DNA from: Nocardia cerradoensis NBRC 101014
GTDB taxonomy: Bacteria; Actinomycetota; Actinomycetes; Mycobacteriales; Mycobacteriaceae
Assembly (NCBI RefSeq): GCF_000308535.1
Contig: NZ_BAFW01000383.1
Span: 1-43,634 of the forward strand
Reading direction: 5' to 3'
DNA: 43,634 nucleotides
The notes under the pieces: generated by a model
Told to the model about the DNA's origin: nothing
Seen by the model: the letters and a program-made list of their open reading frames with translations, nothing else
Databases searched by the model: none
Part shown: piece by piece, positions 43,158 through 43,634 of the stretch
Layout: each line of letters starts with the position of its first letter
Numbering within the stretch: position 1 is the stretch's first letter
Translations under genes and position numbers: made by a program

Positions 43158-43634
43158 CTACAGCACGCTCATGTAATTGCCGTAATTTCCGTTCAGGGCG
43201 TCCGTTGCGGCTTCGGCGATGATCTCGCGGCTGTCTTGCGAACATCGGGTCAGAAACACCCGCACGCGTGGCCCGGACCAACCGGCTGCTGCGACCGCCG
43301 GCCAGTACGCCAGGTGCTTGTGGTTGAGATCGTGGAAATTGGCCTCGGCATAGTCGAGGACGGCGTCGACCGCGGAGTCGGGGAGTTTCAGTCGCAGCAT
43401 CGCGACCGCGCGCAGCGCGCCATCGGCGAGAAGTTCGACATCTTGTCGCAGGCACCACAGGGCGGGAGCAGGGTCGTTGTCGGAGGCGCGGCCCAGGCGG
43501 ACGATGGCGTCGCCGAGTGCAGCGTTGACCGTCGTTGCCGACCGTGGTTGCAGCGCCAGCCTTTTCAGAAGCTCGACATCCGCGCTGCTGCCAGTCGTTC
43601 CCAGTGCCATGATCATGTGGTACTGCGTCTCCCA
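43158..43634 (-). CDS. HEAT-repeat-like protein, 5' end outside the window
   Basis: About 158 residues visible; the frame is open at 43634 and begins WETQYHMIMALG, so the true start is outside. Helical repeats (DVELLKRLALQP, DGALRAVAMLRLKLPDSAV, SREIIAEAATDALNG) suggest an alpha-solenoid. Function unknown. Confidence 0.65.
   Translation of the reverse strand, partial: WETQYHMIMALGTTGSSADVELLKRLALQPRSATTVNAALGDAIVRLGRASDNDPAPALWCLRQDVELLADGALRAVAMLRLKLPDSAVDAVLDYAEANFHDLNHKHLAYWPAVAAAGWSGPRVRVFLTRCSQDSREIIAEAATDALNGNYGNYMSVL

Noticed and set aside
1..43634. CRISPR arrays, tRNA genes, insertion sequences
   Set aside because: No regularly spaced repeats, T-loop/acceptor pairs or transposase motifs were seen.

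Overview
The window looks like chromosome from a high-GC actinomycete of the Nocardia/Rhodococcus type. This rests on strong GC bias at third codon positions, GTG/TTG starts, a nonribosomal peptide synthetase (NRPS), many secreted lipases and esterases, Tat-exported enzymes, and MEDS-domain anti-sigma regulators. The genus is inferred from gene style. I saw no rRNA, tRNA, CRISPR array, insertion sequence or prophage.

Layout. 1-7350 (minus strand) is the edge of a secondary-metabolite locus: the first module of an NRPS with an N-methyltransferase built into its adenylation domain, preceded by a flavin monooxygenase fused to a methyltransferase. 7644-17548 is a cell-envelope and lipolytic stretch: a GlsB-type membrane protein, a depolymerase-like secreted esterase, an OafA-type acyltransferase, an HSL-type esterase and two lipases (one frameshifted just after its signal peptide), with small secreted proteins between them. 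17954-20550 is regulatory: a MEDS-STAS protein and a MEDS-ATPase protein in an overlapping pair, then a structured non-coding stretch leading into a small MerR-type gene whose best start codon is ATT. 20661-23902 holds a quinone-oxidoreductase-like gene and its divergent TetR regulator with paired operators, a second MerR regulator and small proteins.

23966-31406 is an aromatic catabolism region. A three-gene overlapping operon (meta-cleavage hydrolase, extradiol dioxygenase, MhpA-like flavin hydroxylase) faces a convergent TetR gene, which is divergent from a Tat-exported ACMSD-like amidohydrolase. The operon promoter and the TetR-amidohydrolase gap carry matching palindromes, CGTAACTGA-N8-TCAATAACG and CGTAACTGA-N8-TCAGAGTCG, so one TetR protein probably controls both. 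Fragments of another amidohydrolase lie in opposite orientations beside the operon.

31527-43634 is mixed accessory content: an SDR enzyme, a YczE-type membrane protein, a Tat-exported DJ-1/PfpI protein, an amidase divergent from a LuxR regulator, a MetE/UROD-fold protein, a VOC protein, a nucleoside deaminase with HAD in place of HAE, an NTF2-like protein, an epoxide hydrolase, a chitinase remnant and the edge of a HEAT-repeat-like gene.

The strongest leads for something undescribed are the structured leader with the ATT start, the matched operator pair of the catabolic cluster, the monooxygenase-methyltransferase fusion beside the N-methylating NRPS, and the MEDS-MEDS partner-switch pair.
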